Source of the DNA: Siderastrea radians
Lineage: Eukaryota; Cnidaria; Anthozoa; Scleractinia; Rhizangiidae
Length of the DNA: 64,000 nucleotides
Reading direction: 5' to 3'
NCBI GenBank assembly: GCA_964017195.1
Contig: OZ024890.1
Span: 68,997,376-69,061,375, forward strand
In this document: piece by piece, positions 1 through 9,837 of the stretch
Position numbering within the stretch: the stretch's first letter is position 1
Layout of the letters: each line of letters opens with the position of its first letter
Notes under the pieces: generated by a model
Databases searched by the model: none
What the model was told of the DNA's origin: nothing
What the model saw: only the letters and a program-made list of their open reading frames with translations
Translations under genes and position numbers: made by a program

Positions 1-302
1 ACAACCTGCAACCCACAACCTGCAACCTGCAACCCGCAACCCGCAACCTGCAACCTGCAACCTGCAACCTGCAACCTGCAACCTGCAACCTGCAACCTGC
101 AACCTGCAACCTGCAACCTGCACCTGCAACCTGCAACCTGCAACCTGCAACCTGCACCTGCAACTTGCAACCTGCAACCTGCACCTGCAACCTGCAACCT
201 GCACCTGCAACCAGCAACCTGCAACCTGCAACCTGCAACCTGCAACCTGCAACCTGCAACCTGCAACCTGCAACCTGCAACCTGCAACCTGCAACCTGCA
301 GT
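1..302. repeat. Heptamer minisatellite (CCTGCAA)n
   Basis: About 40 head-to-tail copies of CCTGCAA fill the left edge. Occasional 6-bp units (CTGCAC) and rare substitutions such as CCCGCAA and ACTTGCAA occur. The array ends at about 302 in sequence homologous to the interior of the transposon at 24488-28646, so it has replaced or expanded over that element's left part. Open frames crossing it are repeat artefacts. Confidence 0.95.
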
Positions 303-2744
303 TTACACCCTCCGTATCGGCAGTCCAATCTTGGATCAGGCTGCATCACTTCTGATGGCGTTTAGCATTGATCTCGTTGTTTGATTAATTTTATCTTCCG
401 TCAATATTTTTTCGTGGACAAGGCATGCAGAAGGGGAGTGATCTCATGGTTGCAGGTCAGTAATTTATTGATGTACTATTTCATAACTGATCATCATGCA
501 CTCAATGGTTATGTAGCCCTTTGCTGGTCATGTTTTTGCACATTTAATACACAAGTTTGTTGACGTGGATTGCTGCCCTTTTACAAACTGACAAGTGCTT
601 TAATAGCCGGAAGAGAGTGTTACCTGATGTTTAAATAATGCTATAAAAGTCTTCAAAAGTGCCTTTTTCGAGATCACTTAAAAGCCTGTTGTGGTTGGTA
701 TTTTTGATACTTTAAGTCCACACTATGACTCGTATGATGCATTTTTTTTTAACTGACAAATGCTGCTTTATGTTGTGTGTTGAATTCTGAAGAAAGCAAA
801 TCAAATAATAATTTTTGAATTTTGTTAATTGCAATTACTCAGTCTTTCTTAGATCAGCAACACTGAACATGTTTATTTGCTTTATTCATTGGTTAACACA
901 TTTAATCAACACACTTGTTGATCAATACACGACGACAATTTCTGCTTTTTGTTAAGCTTTGCTTGTGCTCATTGATTTTTGTATTGTTAGCTTTACTCAT
1001 ATACTTTGTTCCCATGAAGATCCATATATATACCACATCTTGGTCAGTATTTTACTTGTTTTGCAATTTATTTGTATACTTGAACCAGTATGCCACACCA
1101 CAATTTTTAAAGTAAAACCCTAGTATACAAGTGGTTTTTGCATTTAGGGGGTATTCTAGTAATAGGAAACAACTGCATCAGTTAATTTTTGGGGAAAAAA
1201 CCTTTTGCAAATAGCCAAAATAGAGTGTTGATTGATGTTTACAGGGGAACTCCACTAATACGATCACTGATCAATGGGCCATATAATTTAAATAATTAAT
1301 GAAAAAAAGAACGGTTGTTGCATTCAAGAAGTATTTCAGTCAGAAAATAACTGGATCATTTAATTTCTGGGCTAAAAGAATGTCATAAGATGATCGCATG
1401 TAACAAGGTGGTTGGTAAGACAGGGTTTTACTTGTACATTGTACTTTTAAGACCTGCGAGACCAAACAAGGTCATGTAGGTGAAAGAGATTCAATCTATT
1501 TGCAGAATGTTTTTAAAATGCTATGTTAAACTTATGTTTTACATTTTTTCCCCGGGTTGTCACAGCTTTTGACTGCAGTGATATGTTCTTATCTGGCCTG
1601 TTAAGTTCCTGGCAGAAAGCAGAGAATGGCAGCAATAAAAGTCACTAGTGTTCAATTCAAATATTAATTATTCTAATCATTGATTTTTCAAATGTCAGTT
1701 TGCCCTACACTCTTTGGCTGTACAACATTCTTGATACTAAAAACAGTCCAGTGGAGTGTACTGATGTTTTGAAGTCTGATCTCTATGAAAGGTCTGTCTG
1801 GAGGCAAACTACATGTTTATTGCTCCTGATGAAAGGTGAAGTGAAAAAGCATGTATATAAAGATTTGAGAAATAAAACCCAGCATCTTGGTGCCTTTTTT
1901 CCATCTTGCAACTCATCTTACATTAATTTTGTAGCCAACCTTCTTTTTAGAAGGAAGTTAGAAGCAGTTGTGTGAGAGGGGCATCAATGATGATTATGAC
2001 CCCTCGTTTTAGTCTTTGCCCTATCTGCACTTTTCAGATACTACATGTACTTGTCTGGAGAATTGAACATTGATTGATGCAGCGTTTGCTCCTAATTAGT
2101 GAACTCAATTCTGGAGCGACTTCCTCAGTGTTTTGTGCTTCTATGCCATTGTTTTTTTTAATTCGAAGTTAAATTCTGTGTGGTATCATTTAGATATTAT
2201 TTTGGTAAATATACTGCTCAACAATTTCCTTTTGCAATACAGTCAAGTTCTTTCATTAATTACTCTTGACTAAGGTTAACCAAAAATTGCTGAATTTGGA
2301 TTCATCTGGCAACTGTCAGCCTCGTTCTGAAAAAAACAAAAGGTATTGCACCTGTCTGCTGTTGGAATATAAATGAGGGGTTTACAAGCTAAAGAAGGTG
2401 CCTGCATAAACAATGAGTACACTTGTATTGGCAAGGAGAAGCACTTTGCTTTGCTATTATAATTTTATATTTTCCAGTTTGTTTTAAATGAAGTTATGCT
2501 GCACTGACAATTTTGTTGCTAAGAGGGGTGTACCTTGTGTTTGAAAGGTACTATTTTGTCCTGTTCCAGATCTGTTAATATCATGTCATTTTCCATGATC
2601 TTTCCACCTTTTTTTTCATTGCTGAAATACATTTAGGTGTTTTTTTCGTTTGTATTGCTCGTGTATTCAGTAGCTCAGTTTGACAGAGTTTTTTTGTTCA
2701 TCCTCCATCACAGTTCCCATAACTGCAAAATAGCAAAACATTTC

Positions 2745-3065
2745 TGTTCTGATCCATCTCGCTTGAAATGACCCCGAAAGCGTCCCGAGCTTTGAAGAAG
2801 GTCCGAAGCGATTCACCAGCAGTGTAACCGATAAATTCAGATTTATTATTTGGTGAAAAAGAAAGCTTTTACAACACTAGCGAGTGAAAATTCCGACTAC
2901 CTCGTGCCGCTAGTACAGACCATAATATAAGCTAAGAGCGCTGTCCAATAGAAAAGCGAGGAAAAGTCACGTGCGTAAACAAGGCACAAAGAGTAACGCA
3001 ATAAGTCACGTAACAAGGGTAAACTGAAAAATACTGAAATAATGCTGTAAATATGGGACAGCACA
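2745..3065 (-). repeat. 3' LTR of the BEL/Pao element
   Basis: This 321-bp repeat starts TGTTCTGATCC and ends GACAGCACA on the plus strand. It matches 9516-9832 almost throughout. The clearest difference is a small indel in the middle (TTCCGAC present here, absent in the other copy). Target duplication ATTTC precedes it at 2740-2744. In element orientation it is the downstream LTR. The internal sequence begins at about 3066 with a pyrimidine-rich stretch in plus reading, consistent with a polypurine tract on the element strand. Confidence 0.93.
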
Positions 3066-3227
3066 CTCCTCGCCTGATATTATTTAAGGTAATATCACTA
3101 GAGTTCTAGGTAACGACAGTTCTGAATCATCATTCAAAGTTCTGAAATCAATGTCATGTCCAATATGTGAAGCACTAACTGCTTGAAGATCAATGTCATA
3201 TCCAAAGTGTGAAACACTGTTCAAAGT

Positions 3228-6200
3228 TCATCCAACGGTGGTTCTCATCTTCTTGAGATTGTCCTCACTCCTCAGTAATATGACCTCGGTCACCGGTCTT
3301 GTGTAGCTCTTCCTTGATCCGTCCTTGGCTGTCAGCAATTCAATCTTTCGCACCTTCCCATCCGCACTGGGGAAGGTTTTGGTGATCCGGGCAAGTGGCC
3401 AGCTGTTCCTTGGAAGGTCTTTGCAGCGGAGGAGAACCAGGTCGCCCTCTTCGAGGTTCTTTGTGTCATGTTCCCACTTCCTTCTTGGCTGGAGTGTAGG
3501 GAGGAACTCTTTTCGCCATCGGTGCCAGAACACATTGGCCAGATGCTGTACTTGTCGCCACTGCTTACTGTGTAGGTCTGCACAACTGAAGTTTCCTGGA
3601 GTAGCCTTCAAGCTTTGGGTCTTCTGTGTCAGCAGGATTGCAGGCGTTAGGACCTCTGGCGCTTCAGGATCAGCTGGGACTGGAACAAGGGGTCTTGCAT
3701 TCACAATGGCGGTAACTTCCGCCATAAGCGTTGAGAGGACTTCGTGAGAGAGACGCTTGGGTTCAATTTCAGCTAACATTGCGTCCAGGATTCGACGAGT
3801 AACTCCTATCATCCGTTCCCAGACTCCACCAACATGAGATGAATGGGGCGCATTGAAGATCCAATCACAACCCTCCGAAGCTAAGTAGGACTGAATAGCG
3901 TCATCCATCTCACTGAGTGAAGCTTGGAGTTCGTTGTGTGCTCCAACGAAATTGGTACCGCAGTCAGAACGGAGTTGTACCACTGGTCCTCGCAAGGCTA
4001 AGAATCGCCGTAGTGCGTTGATAAAGCTTGAAGAGTCCATGGACTCTATAAGCTCAATGTGGATGGCTCTTGTCGTCAGGCAGGTGAAGAGCACGGCCCA
4101 ACGTTTGCTGTTAGCGACTCCACCTCTTGTGCGTCTGGCACTCACTAGCCAAGGACCGAAGACGTCAGGGCCGACAAAGCTGAATGGAGGAGCAGGAGTT
4201 AGTCGGTCAACAGGTAGATTGGCCATTTTCTGGATCTGCTGTCTTCCCCGCAGTTTCTTGCATTTAATGCAACTGTTGATGACGCTGTTGATGAGGCGTT
4301 TTTCACCGAGGATCCCTAGGCCATGGCTCCTAATAGCGCCAAGGATGAAGTGACGACCTTGATGCTGGACTCTAGCATGATAGTAGCGGACTATGAGAGT
4401 TGCTGCATGATGCGAGCTCGGCAGGATTAAAGGGTGACGTTCTTCAAACTTCAGGTCTGCGTGTTCAAGGCGGCCGCCGACTCTTAAGAGCCCCTCTGCA
4501 TCAATGATTGGGCTGAGTTTCTTGAGCGGACTAGTGGCTGGTAACCTTTCAGAATTCTGAAGGAGCTTTAAGTCTTCTCCATAAGCCTCCAATTGCATGT
4601 TCTTGATGATGATTGATTGGGCTTGTTTGAAGGTCTGCACTGTAAGCACTGTTCTCGGTGCCGCATGGTCACCTTCCTCTACGGGTGCCTGCTTTTTCCG
4701 TGAACGGGCAAGTATAATGAGCCTTCCGATTGCTTTCAAGAGTGTGAACCACTGTGAAAACCTGGAGAATCTTGCTGATCCAAGACATTTGTTTGGCTCC
4801 AGTCGATTAGTCAGCACCTTTACTTCGGGGCGAACCTCGGGGTCGTCCAGTTTAGTTTCTGAGGCTAAGCTGCTTACTGGCATGTCGGCTGCCACGTGCT
4901 TGTTGTGGAGGAACGCGGGACCAGTATGCCAGATGCTTTCAGAGAGGCTTTGCGCGTCCACAGATCGGGTGGCGAGATCGGCAGGGTTCAGATGCGACGG
5001 TACGTAGTGCCACTGGTTTGGTAAGGTGGATCTTCTAATTCTCTGTACCCGATTGCTGACGTAGACGTAGAATCGTCTGGTTTCATTGCTGATATACCCA
5101 AGAACAACCCGACTATCTGAATAGTAGACAATGGCCTGTGGTTCCAAGTCGAGCTCTTCGATAACCAGCTCCGCGACCTCAACTCCCAATACCGCAGCAC
5201 ACAGCTCCAGGCGAGGCGTAGTTGTGGCATGAGTTGGAGCTAACTTCGCTTTCCCCAGGACGAATGAGACCTGGATGTGTCCGTCATCCTGAACAGATTT
5301 CAGGTAAGAAACTACTCCAATGGCTTCGTTTGAAGCATCACAGAAGGTGTGGAGCTCCACACGGTTAGCTGCATTAAGTGGCTTTGACGAGTAAGCACGA
5401 GGAACTCTGATCTGATCTAGGGCAAGGAGACTTTGTCGCCAAAGTTCCCAGGCTGGCCTCCGTTCTTCAGGAAGAGGTGCATCCCAATCTCCCGGCTGTG
5501 CGTTGCAGAGGTCAGCTGACATGGACCGAAGAAGAAATTTTCCCCTGATGGTCACCGGCGCTGCTAAACCCAGAGGATCATACAGGCTGTTAATAGTCGA
5601 CAAGACGCCGCGTCTTGAAAATGGCTTATTCTCTGAAGAGACTTTCAGCGTGAAAGCATCTGACTTTAAGTCCCAGAACACACCGAGAGAGCGCTGGACA
5701 GGGATGCTGTCCTTGGAGAAATCCAAATTGCGGATGTCTGTGGCCTGATCTTCGTCTGGAAAGGCCTGTGTAACCTCTGGGTGACTTGAAGCGATCTTGT
5801 GCAAGCGCAAGTTGGCTGTAGCTAGCATGGCTCGTGTTCGCTTTAGCAGGTCTATGGCTTTGGCTGGAGTGGCGACAGATTTTAGGGCATCGTCCACGTA
5901 GAAGTTCCTGTCTACAAGTTCCTTGGCATCTGATCCAAACTCGGACTCTCCTACTTCAGCCGTTTTTCGAAGACCATAAGTGGCGACCGCAGGGGATGAT
6001 GTGTTTCCAAAAACGTGCACCCTCATTCTGTATTCCGTCAGGGACTTGGCTGGGTCATTGTCTTGATACCAGAAGAACCGGAGAAGATCTCTGTGTCTCT
6101 CGTCGACGAGAAATGAGTGGAACATCTGTTCTATGTCCGCCATGAAGGCGACTGGGTCCTGGCGAAAACGTATAAGGACACCTAATAAACCATTGTTAAG

Positions 6201-6458
6201 GACAGGTCCCGAAAGCAGCAGCTTGTTTAGGGACACTTTTTCTGTCTCTGCTGCGGAATCGAAGACCACCCTGATCTTCCCTGGCTTTTGCGGGTGGTAC
6301 ACGCCGAAATGCGGGAGATACCACCGCGTAGTAGGCTGATTTGGTCCAGTTACTGGTGCAATCTCGGCATGGCCGCTGTCGAGAAGTTTTTGCATGAATG
6401 TGAAGTAGTGTTCCTTCATGGTTGGTTTCTTATCCAAGAGGCGACGTGTTGACTTCAT
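3228..6458 (-). CDS. pol: BEL/Pao Pol: reverse transcriptase, RNase H, integrase
   Basis: The 1,076-residue open frame holds the catalytic part of the element. Reverse transcriptase occupies about residues 1-300, with VAFMADIEQMFHSF (first catalytic Asp region) and the active-site motif YVDD near residue 188. RNase H follows at about 370-510 (FCDAS, TPRLELCAA, YYSDS, ADLATR). The integrase has an HHCC-type zinc module (about 640-690, ending CIKCKKLRG), then the catalytic triad in GPDVFGPW, SDCGTNF and GGVWERM. The C-terminus (LPTLQPRRKWEHD, EGDLVLLR, WPLARI) matches the domain usual after BEL integrases. The Met at 6458 is internal, since the natural polyprotein continues upstream in another frame. 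Confidence 0.92.
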   Translation of the reverse strand: MKSTRRLLDKKPTMKEHYFTFMQKLLDSGHAEIAPVTGPNQPTTRWYLPHFGVYHPQKPGKIRVVFDSAAETEKVSLNKLLLSGPVLNNGLLGVLIRFRQDPVAFMADIEQMFHSFLVDERHRDLLRFFWYQDNDPAKSLTEYRMRVHVFGNTSSPAVATYGLRKTAEVGESEFGSDAKELVDRNFYVDDALKSVATPAKAIDLLKRTRAMLATANLRLHKIASSHPEVTQAFPDEDQATDIRNLDFSKDSIPVQRSLGVFWDLKSDAFTLKVSSENKPFSRRGVLSTINSLYDPLGLAAPVTIRGKFLLRSMSADLCNAQPGDWDAPLPEERRPAWELWRQSLLALDQIRVPRAYSSKPLNAANRVELHTFCDASNEAIGVVSYLKSVQDDGHIQVSFVLGKAKLAPTHATTTPRLELCAAVLGVEVAELVIEELDLEPQAIVYYSDSRVVLGYISNETRRFYVYVSNRVQRIRRSTLPNQWHYVPSHLNPADLATRSVDAQSLSESIWHTGPAFLHNKHVAADMPVSSLASETKLDDPEVRPEVKVLTNRLEPNKCLGSARFSRFSQWFTLLKAIGRLIILARSRKKQAPVEEGDHAAPRTVLTVQTFKQAQSIIIKNMQLEAYGEDLKLLQNSERLPATSPLKKLSPIIDAEGLLRVGGRLEHADLKFEERHPLILPSSHHAATLIVRYYHARVQHQGRHFILGAIRSHGLGILGEKRLINSVINSCIKCKKLRGRQQIQKMANLPVDRLTPAPPFSFVGPDVFGPWLVSARRTRGGVANSKRWAVLFTCLTTRAIHIELIESMDSSSFINALRRFLALRGPVVQLRSDCGTNFVGAHNELQASLSEMDDAIQSYLASEGCDWIFNAPHSSHVGGVWERMIGVTRRILDAMLAEIEPKRLSHEVLSTLMAEVTAIVNARPLVPVPADPEAPEVLTPAILLTQKTQSLKATPGNFSCADLHSKQWRQVQHLANVFWHRWRKEFLPTLQPRRKWEHDTKNLEEGDLVLLRCKDLPRNSWPLARITKTFPSADGKVRKIELLTAKDGSRKSYTRPVTEVILLRSEDNLKKMRTTVG

Positions 6459-6463
6459 TCGTT

Positions 6464-6886
6464 TTAAAGCGTTCTCTCTGTTGTAGGGAGGTGCTGTGTT
6501 TCCTCACGGAGTGGGAGGGGCGCTGCCCAGCTGCCTGATTCTTGGTCCTTGACCATGCCTTCATCCATAATCTTCAGGAATTTGCGATCCTCTATAGAGG
6601 TGCCTGGCTTGTTGTCATCTCTTGTGCGCACAAACACATTGGTTCCTAAACTGTCCTCGAACCGTTCGTTAATAAATTGTCCCTTTTTCCGATTGGTGGC
6701 TGAAGGTGTGCCATCCAGGGTTGTTTCACATTTGACATACAAAAGGCTGGGGCAGGGTTCCATAAACGAGGGCCGGCCATTATCAAGAAAATGGGTCTTG
6801 AAAGTGGCAATTTCGCTCGGTCTGTGTGCGCCATTCAAACATGCATTCCCGATCACAACCCAACCCAAGTCCAGCCGCTGTCCCAT
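6464..6886 (-). pseudogene. pol: BEL/Pao pol segment between protease and reverse transcriptase
   Basis: The 140-residue frame contains LDLGWVVIGNACLNG, a block that precedes reverse transcriptase in BEL/Pao polyproteins. It is then open to LPTTERTL, where it hits TAA. The frame overlaps the end of the protease segment and stops just before the reverse transcriptase frame. Homologous content on both sides in different frames indicates two single-base shifts, one near 6886 and one near 6470-6480. It is not a separate gene. Confidence 0.8.
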
Positions 6887-7653
6887 GGAGCATCCCTTGG
6901 TCCATTGCGGGATTCGTGGACCTTGTGCAGAGGGGGTGCATCCCTTCCGATGAGGAGCAGGATGTCAGCTTCCTTATCTATGTTGGGAATCTTGTGGGCA
7001 ATTCCCCTGAGATGGGGATGAAATCCTGCAGATTCGGGGGTAGGGATTTCATCCCTGTTGTTTGGAATGGCATCGCACTCGATGATAGGTGGTAGATTAT
7101 GGTGTTTGCTACCATCCACAGATTCTATGACAAGGTCCATGGCTCTTCTGCCCTTGGCTTGTGTCGTCCCTGAGCAAGTTCTAAGTGTGTACTGAGTAGA
7201 ATCACCTCCCAAGTTGAGCAGTTCAAAGAGTCTTGATGTGCCGAGAGAGCAGTTACTTTGGTCATCGATGATCGCATATGCCTTGATTTTGTTGCCAGGG
7301 TGATCTCTTAGGTAAACGTTTGCGAGGCATATCTTAGAGCAGGATTTGCTTCCGCTTGTGCTGCCACACACCTCGGTACATGTGGTCCTGAAGTTGCTGG
7401 CCTCCTCGCCATGAAGCTGGGTGTCTCCTTGCTCTTTGCTCCGAGTTACTGGGTTGTTTGGAGAGCCTGGATGAAGTGCTGATGTGTGTTTGTCACTCTG
7501 GCATTCGCTGCACTTTATAACAGCTGTACAGTCTTTGGCATGATGGTTAGAAGAAGCTACACAGCGGAAACAGACACCATGTTGACTTAACAGGTTTTTC
7601 CTCTCATCCAAGGTTTTTGATCTGAAGACTCGACACTTGCTGAGGGCGTGATG
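6853..7653 (-). pseudogene. pol: BEL/Pao zinc knuckles and aspartic protease segment
   Basis: This stretch is in the same frame as gag, directly after the TGA at 7654-7656. It carries Cys/His clusters (CFRC followed by HHAKDC, then CSEC) typical of BEL zinc knuckles. A protease-like segment around AIIDDQSN follows, where the Asp would be the catalytic residue of the retroviral-type aspartic protease. The next conserved block (IIECDAIPNNRDEIPTP) leads towards reverse transcriptase. The frame ends at 6853 in an out-of-frame tail (DSGWTWVGL), because the conserved sequence continues in another frame from about 6886. The likely cause is a 1-nt indel near 6886. Confidence 0.82.
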
Positions 7654-9528
7654 TCACCGATGAATGAAGCACCATTTCCTAATATCGGGAACAGAGGGAG
7701 GTTGACCACTTGAGTTGAGAGCATTTTCAGAAAGTTCAGTCTTTCGCACTGTGAAGCCTTCAGCTGAGTTTGGAGGTTTAGGTGGCTTGAAGGGAATTTT
7801 TGGGGAGCGAAGATTTCTCTTATCCAGGTTCTCTATTGCCAAGTAAGGGTCGTTTCTTTCCTGCGATATCTCTTGGATGAACGTAGCGAATTCACTAAAT
7901 GGAGGATAGTCTGCAACTTTCTGAACTTTGTATCGATAAGCGTGACGTTGCCATCTTCCTTGGAGGTCATCTGGAAGTTTAACAAGTAAAGGTTTTAGGA
8001 ATGCTGGTTCATCAAGGACTTTCAGACCACTAAGTCCTCCATCATTCTTTGCAGATTCCAGTTCAAGGAGCAAATCTCCAAGTTCCTGTAGTCCTTTATT
8101 ATCCTTGGGTTCGATCTTGGGGAACATTGTCAGTTTGTTAAGGTGCATTTGAGTTACGACCGCATTTGAACCGAATCGCTCGCTTAATTTCTTCCAAGCT
8201 TCCTTTAAGCCCTCTTCAGGATTCTCTACGTAGGCATTGCGCAGGCGTTGAACAAGTCTCTTTGACTGACTGGTGGTATACTCGATTAACAGGGTTAATG
8301 TTTCACTTGCGGTGATGTTCACATCTCTTACCATGTTTTCAAACGACGCTTTCCAGGTGCGGTAGTTCTCTGGTCGATTGTCAAACTTTTCAATCTTGTT
8401 AGCTACGAGTTCTTGTCTAGCCATGAACTGAATATAAGATTCCACGTGGTTAAGAGGCTTACATGTAGGTGAAACTGTGCTTTCAGTTTGAATTGGAATG
8501 AACTCCGTAACTTTAGGATTTGACTTCTTAGGGGTGGTGAGTTCCTCCTTGAAAGTTGACTTAACATGCTGTGTTGCTTCAGGAGTTAGCTTCTCATCAG
8601 TGGTTTGTTCCTCCACGAGATTTGCGTCGGGACGAGTCCCTCGAGTGCTTTCTTCATCCATGTGTGCCTTGATGAAATCCCGCACACGCTGGGATGGGTC
8701 CATGAGTGGCAAATCTGGTTTCTGGGATTCCTTGGCAAAGGTGGGAGCGAGTTCCTCATCCATCGCGTTCGCTTTTGCCAGTGCCACGGGTGCCTCTTGT
8801 TCCAGGCGTAAACACGCGATCCGTGCCTCTTCCTCGCGTTTCTTTCGAGCGAAGGCCATTTCTTCCTCTCTTTTCCTTTTCTCTTCTTGCTCTAACAGGA
8901 GGGCCGACTGGGCCTCGATTTCTGCCATTTTCCTTTCCATTTCTGCCTTCTTTTGGGCTGCCACAGCTTCGGCTCTGGCTTGCGCTCGTATCGCGGTGGG
9001 TGACGCAGTGGAGACGCGACTGACACCTGATGACCCAGAGCGAGCCGATTGCACTTCTTGTAATATATCATTCTTTCGATCTATTCCTTCGTTGATCGCA
9101 CCTTGAACGCGTTCGCGGCGAGTTTTCATCATCTCTTCGACGGTTTTACGTTCCCTTTGACATTCGGGAGCATTAGAGCGACTCGTAAAATCCATTAGAG
9201 ATACCCACACAAGTTGATATTCGCCGAAAATGGAACGCAACTCGCTTATTGCTGAGCGAATCTTGTCCAACGAATCCGGTGTTTGCCGGAGTTTAGAGAT
9301 CGCTGCCGCCGTATCAACCCACATTTTCTCCAGCTTTTCTTTATCGGAGTTAAATCTGTTTTCTAACAGCTTCAGAGTAGGCTTAATAGTACGTTTTGGT
9401 CGAGCATCACCATCCGTAGTTTCTTCATGAGGCGGGCTAGTCGAGGGATTCTCTGGGTCCGTAAGGAGAAATTCCTCGTCTTCCACGGGAGCCAAAGCGT
9501 AATTATCTTTTTCACTGTTCTGATCCAT
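7654..9528 (-). CDS. gag: BEL/Pao Gag polyprotein
   Basis: The 624-residue frame encodes the structural Gag region of the BEL/Pao element. Residues about 1-180 are charged and helix-rich. About 180-255 is a Glu/Lys/Arg-rich coiled coil (repeated EEKRKREEE-type sequence). About 370-560 fits the retrotransposon Gag domain of BEL elements, with motifs such as FDNRPENYRTW and LKEAWKKLSERFG. The frame ends KWCFIHR at a TGA within what looks like the first zinc-knuckle region, and the same frame continues open into the protease region. The TGA may be a nonsense mutation or a recoding stop; one copy cannot distinguish these. The start is chosen as the only Met before the domain, and it overlaps the LTR. 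Confidence 0.88.
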   Translation of the reverse strand: MDQNSEKDNYALAPVEDEEFLLTDPENPSTSPPHEETTDGDARPKRTIKPTLKLLENRFNSDKEKLEKMWVDTAAAISKLRQTPDSLDKIRSAISELRSIFGEYQLVWVSLMDFTSRSNAPECQRERKTVEEMMKTRRERVQGAINEGIDRKNDILQEVQSARSGSSGVSRVSTASPTAIRAQARAEAVAAQKKAEMERKMAEIEAQSALLLEQEEKRKREEEMAFARKKREEEARIACLRLEQEAPVALAKANAMDEELAPTFAKESQKPDLPLMDPSQRVRDFIKAHMDEESTRGTRPDANLVEEQTTDEKLTPEATQHVKSTFKEELTTPKKSNPKVTEFIPIQTESTVSPTCKPLNHVESYIQFMARQELVANKIEKFDNRPENYRTWKASFENMVRDVNITASETLTLLIEYTTSQSKRLVQRLRNAYVENPEEGLKEAWKKLSERFGSNAVVTQMHLNKLTMFPKIEPKDNKGLQELGDLLLELESAKNDGGLSGLKVLDEPAFLKPLLVKLPDDLQGRWQRHAYRYKVQKVADYPPFSEFATFIQEISQERNDPYLAIENLDKRNLRSPKIPFKPPKPPNSAEGFTVRKTELSENALNSSGQPPSVPDIRKWCFIHR

Positions 9529-9832
9529 CTCGCTTGAAATGACCCCGAAAGCGTCCCGAGCTTTGAAGAAGGTCCGAAGCGATTCACCAGCAGTGTAACC
9601 GATAAATTCAGATTTATTATTTGGTGAAAAAGAAAGCTTTTACATCACTAGCGAGTGAAAATAATACCTCGTGCCGCTAGTACAGACCATAATATAAGCT
9701 AAGAGCGCTGTCCAATAGAAAAGCGAGGAAAAGTCACGTGCGTAAACAAGGCACAAAGAGTAACGCAATAAGTCACGTAACAAGGGTAAACTGAAAAATA
9801 CTGAAATAATGCTGTAAATATGAGACAGCACA
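9516..9832 (-). repeat. 5' LTR of the BEL/Pao element (contains the gag start codon)
   Basis: This 317-bp LTR pairs with 2745-3065 and is followed by the target duplication ATTTC at 9833-9837. In element orientation it is the upstream, promoter-bearing LTR. The gag ATG (9528-9526) lies inside the LTR, 13 bases before its end, so both LTRs carry the first four gag codons. No primer-binding site starting with TGG sits directly at the LTR edge. The nearest candidate (element-strand TGGCTCCCGTGG, plus 9483-9494) lies about 21 nt inside gag. Confidence 0.9.
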
Positions 9833-9837
9833 ATTTC

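Larger units (their letters stand above)
2745..9832 (-). mobile_element. BEL/Pao LTR retrotransposon, full length but mutated
   Basis: Two near-identical direct repeats (2745-3065 and 9516-9832) flank a gag-pol region read on the minus strand. Each repeat begins TGT and ends ACA. The 5-bp direct duplication ATTTC lies at 2740-2744 and 9833-9837, as expected for an integrase-mediated insertion. Gag, zinc knuckles, aspartic protease, reverse transcriptase, RNase H and integrase follow in BEL/Pao order. Coding continuity is broken by one in-frame TGA near 7654 and by shifts near 6886 and near 6470-6480. The paralogous sequence at about 27330-27350 lacks the element. I infer a young copy (similar LTRs) that has lost autonomous function. 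Confidence 0.93.

Noticed and set aside
165..365. 66-codon ORF at the left edge
   Set aside because: It is a translation of the CCTGCAA minisatellite.
3325..6339. Several plus-strand ORFs of 68-140 codons
   Set aside because: They are all antisense shadows of the BEL/Pao pol frame.
8498..9106. Plus-strand 202-codon ORF
   Set aside because: It lies antisense to the Gag coiled coil and mirrors its biased codon use. It has no domain or expression context.
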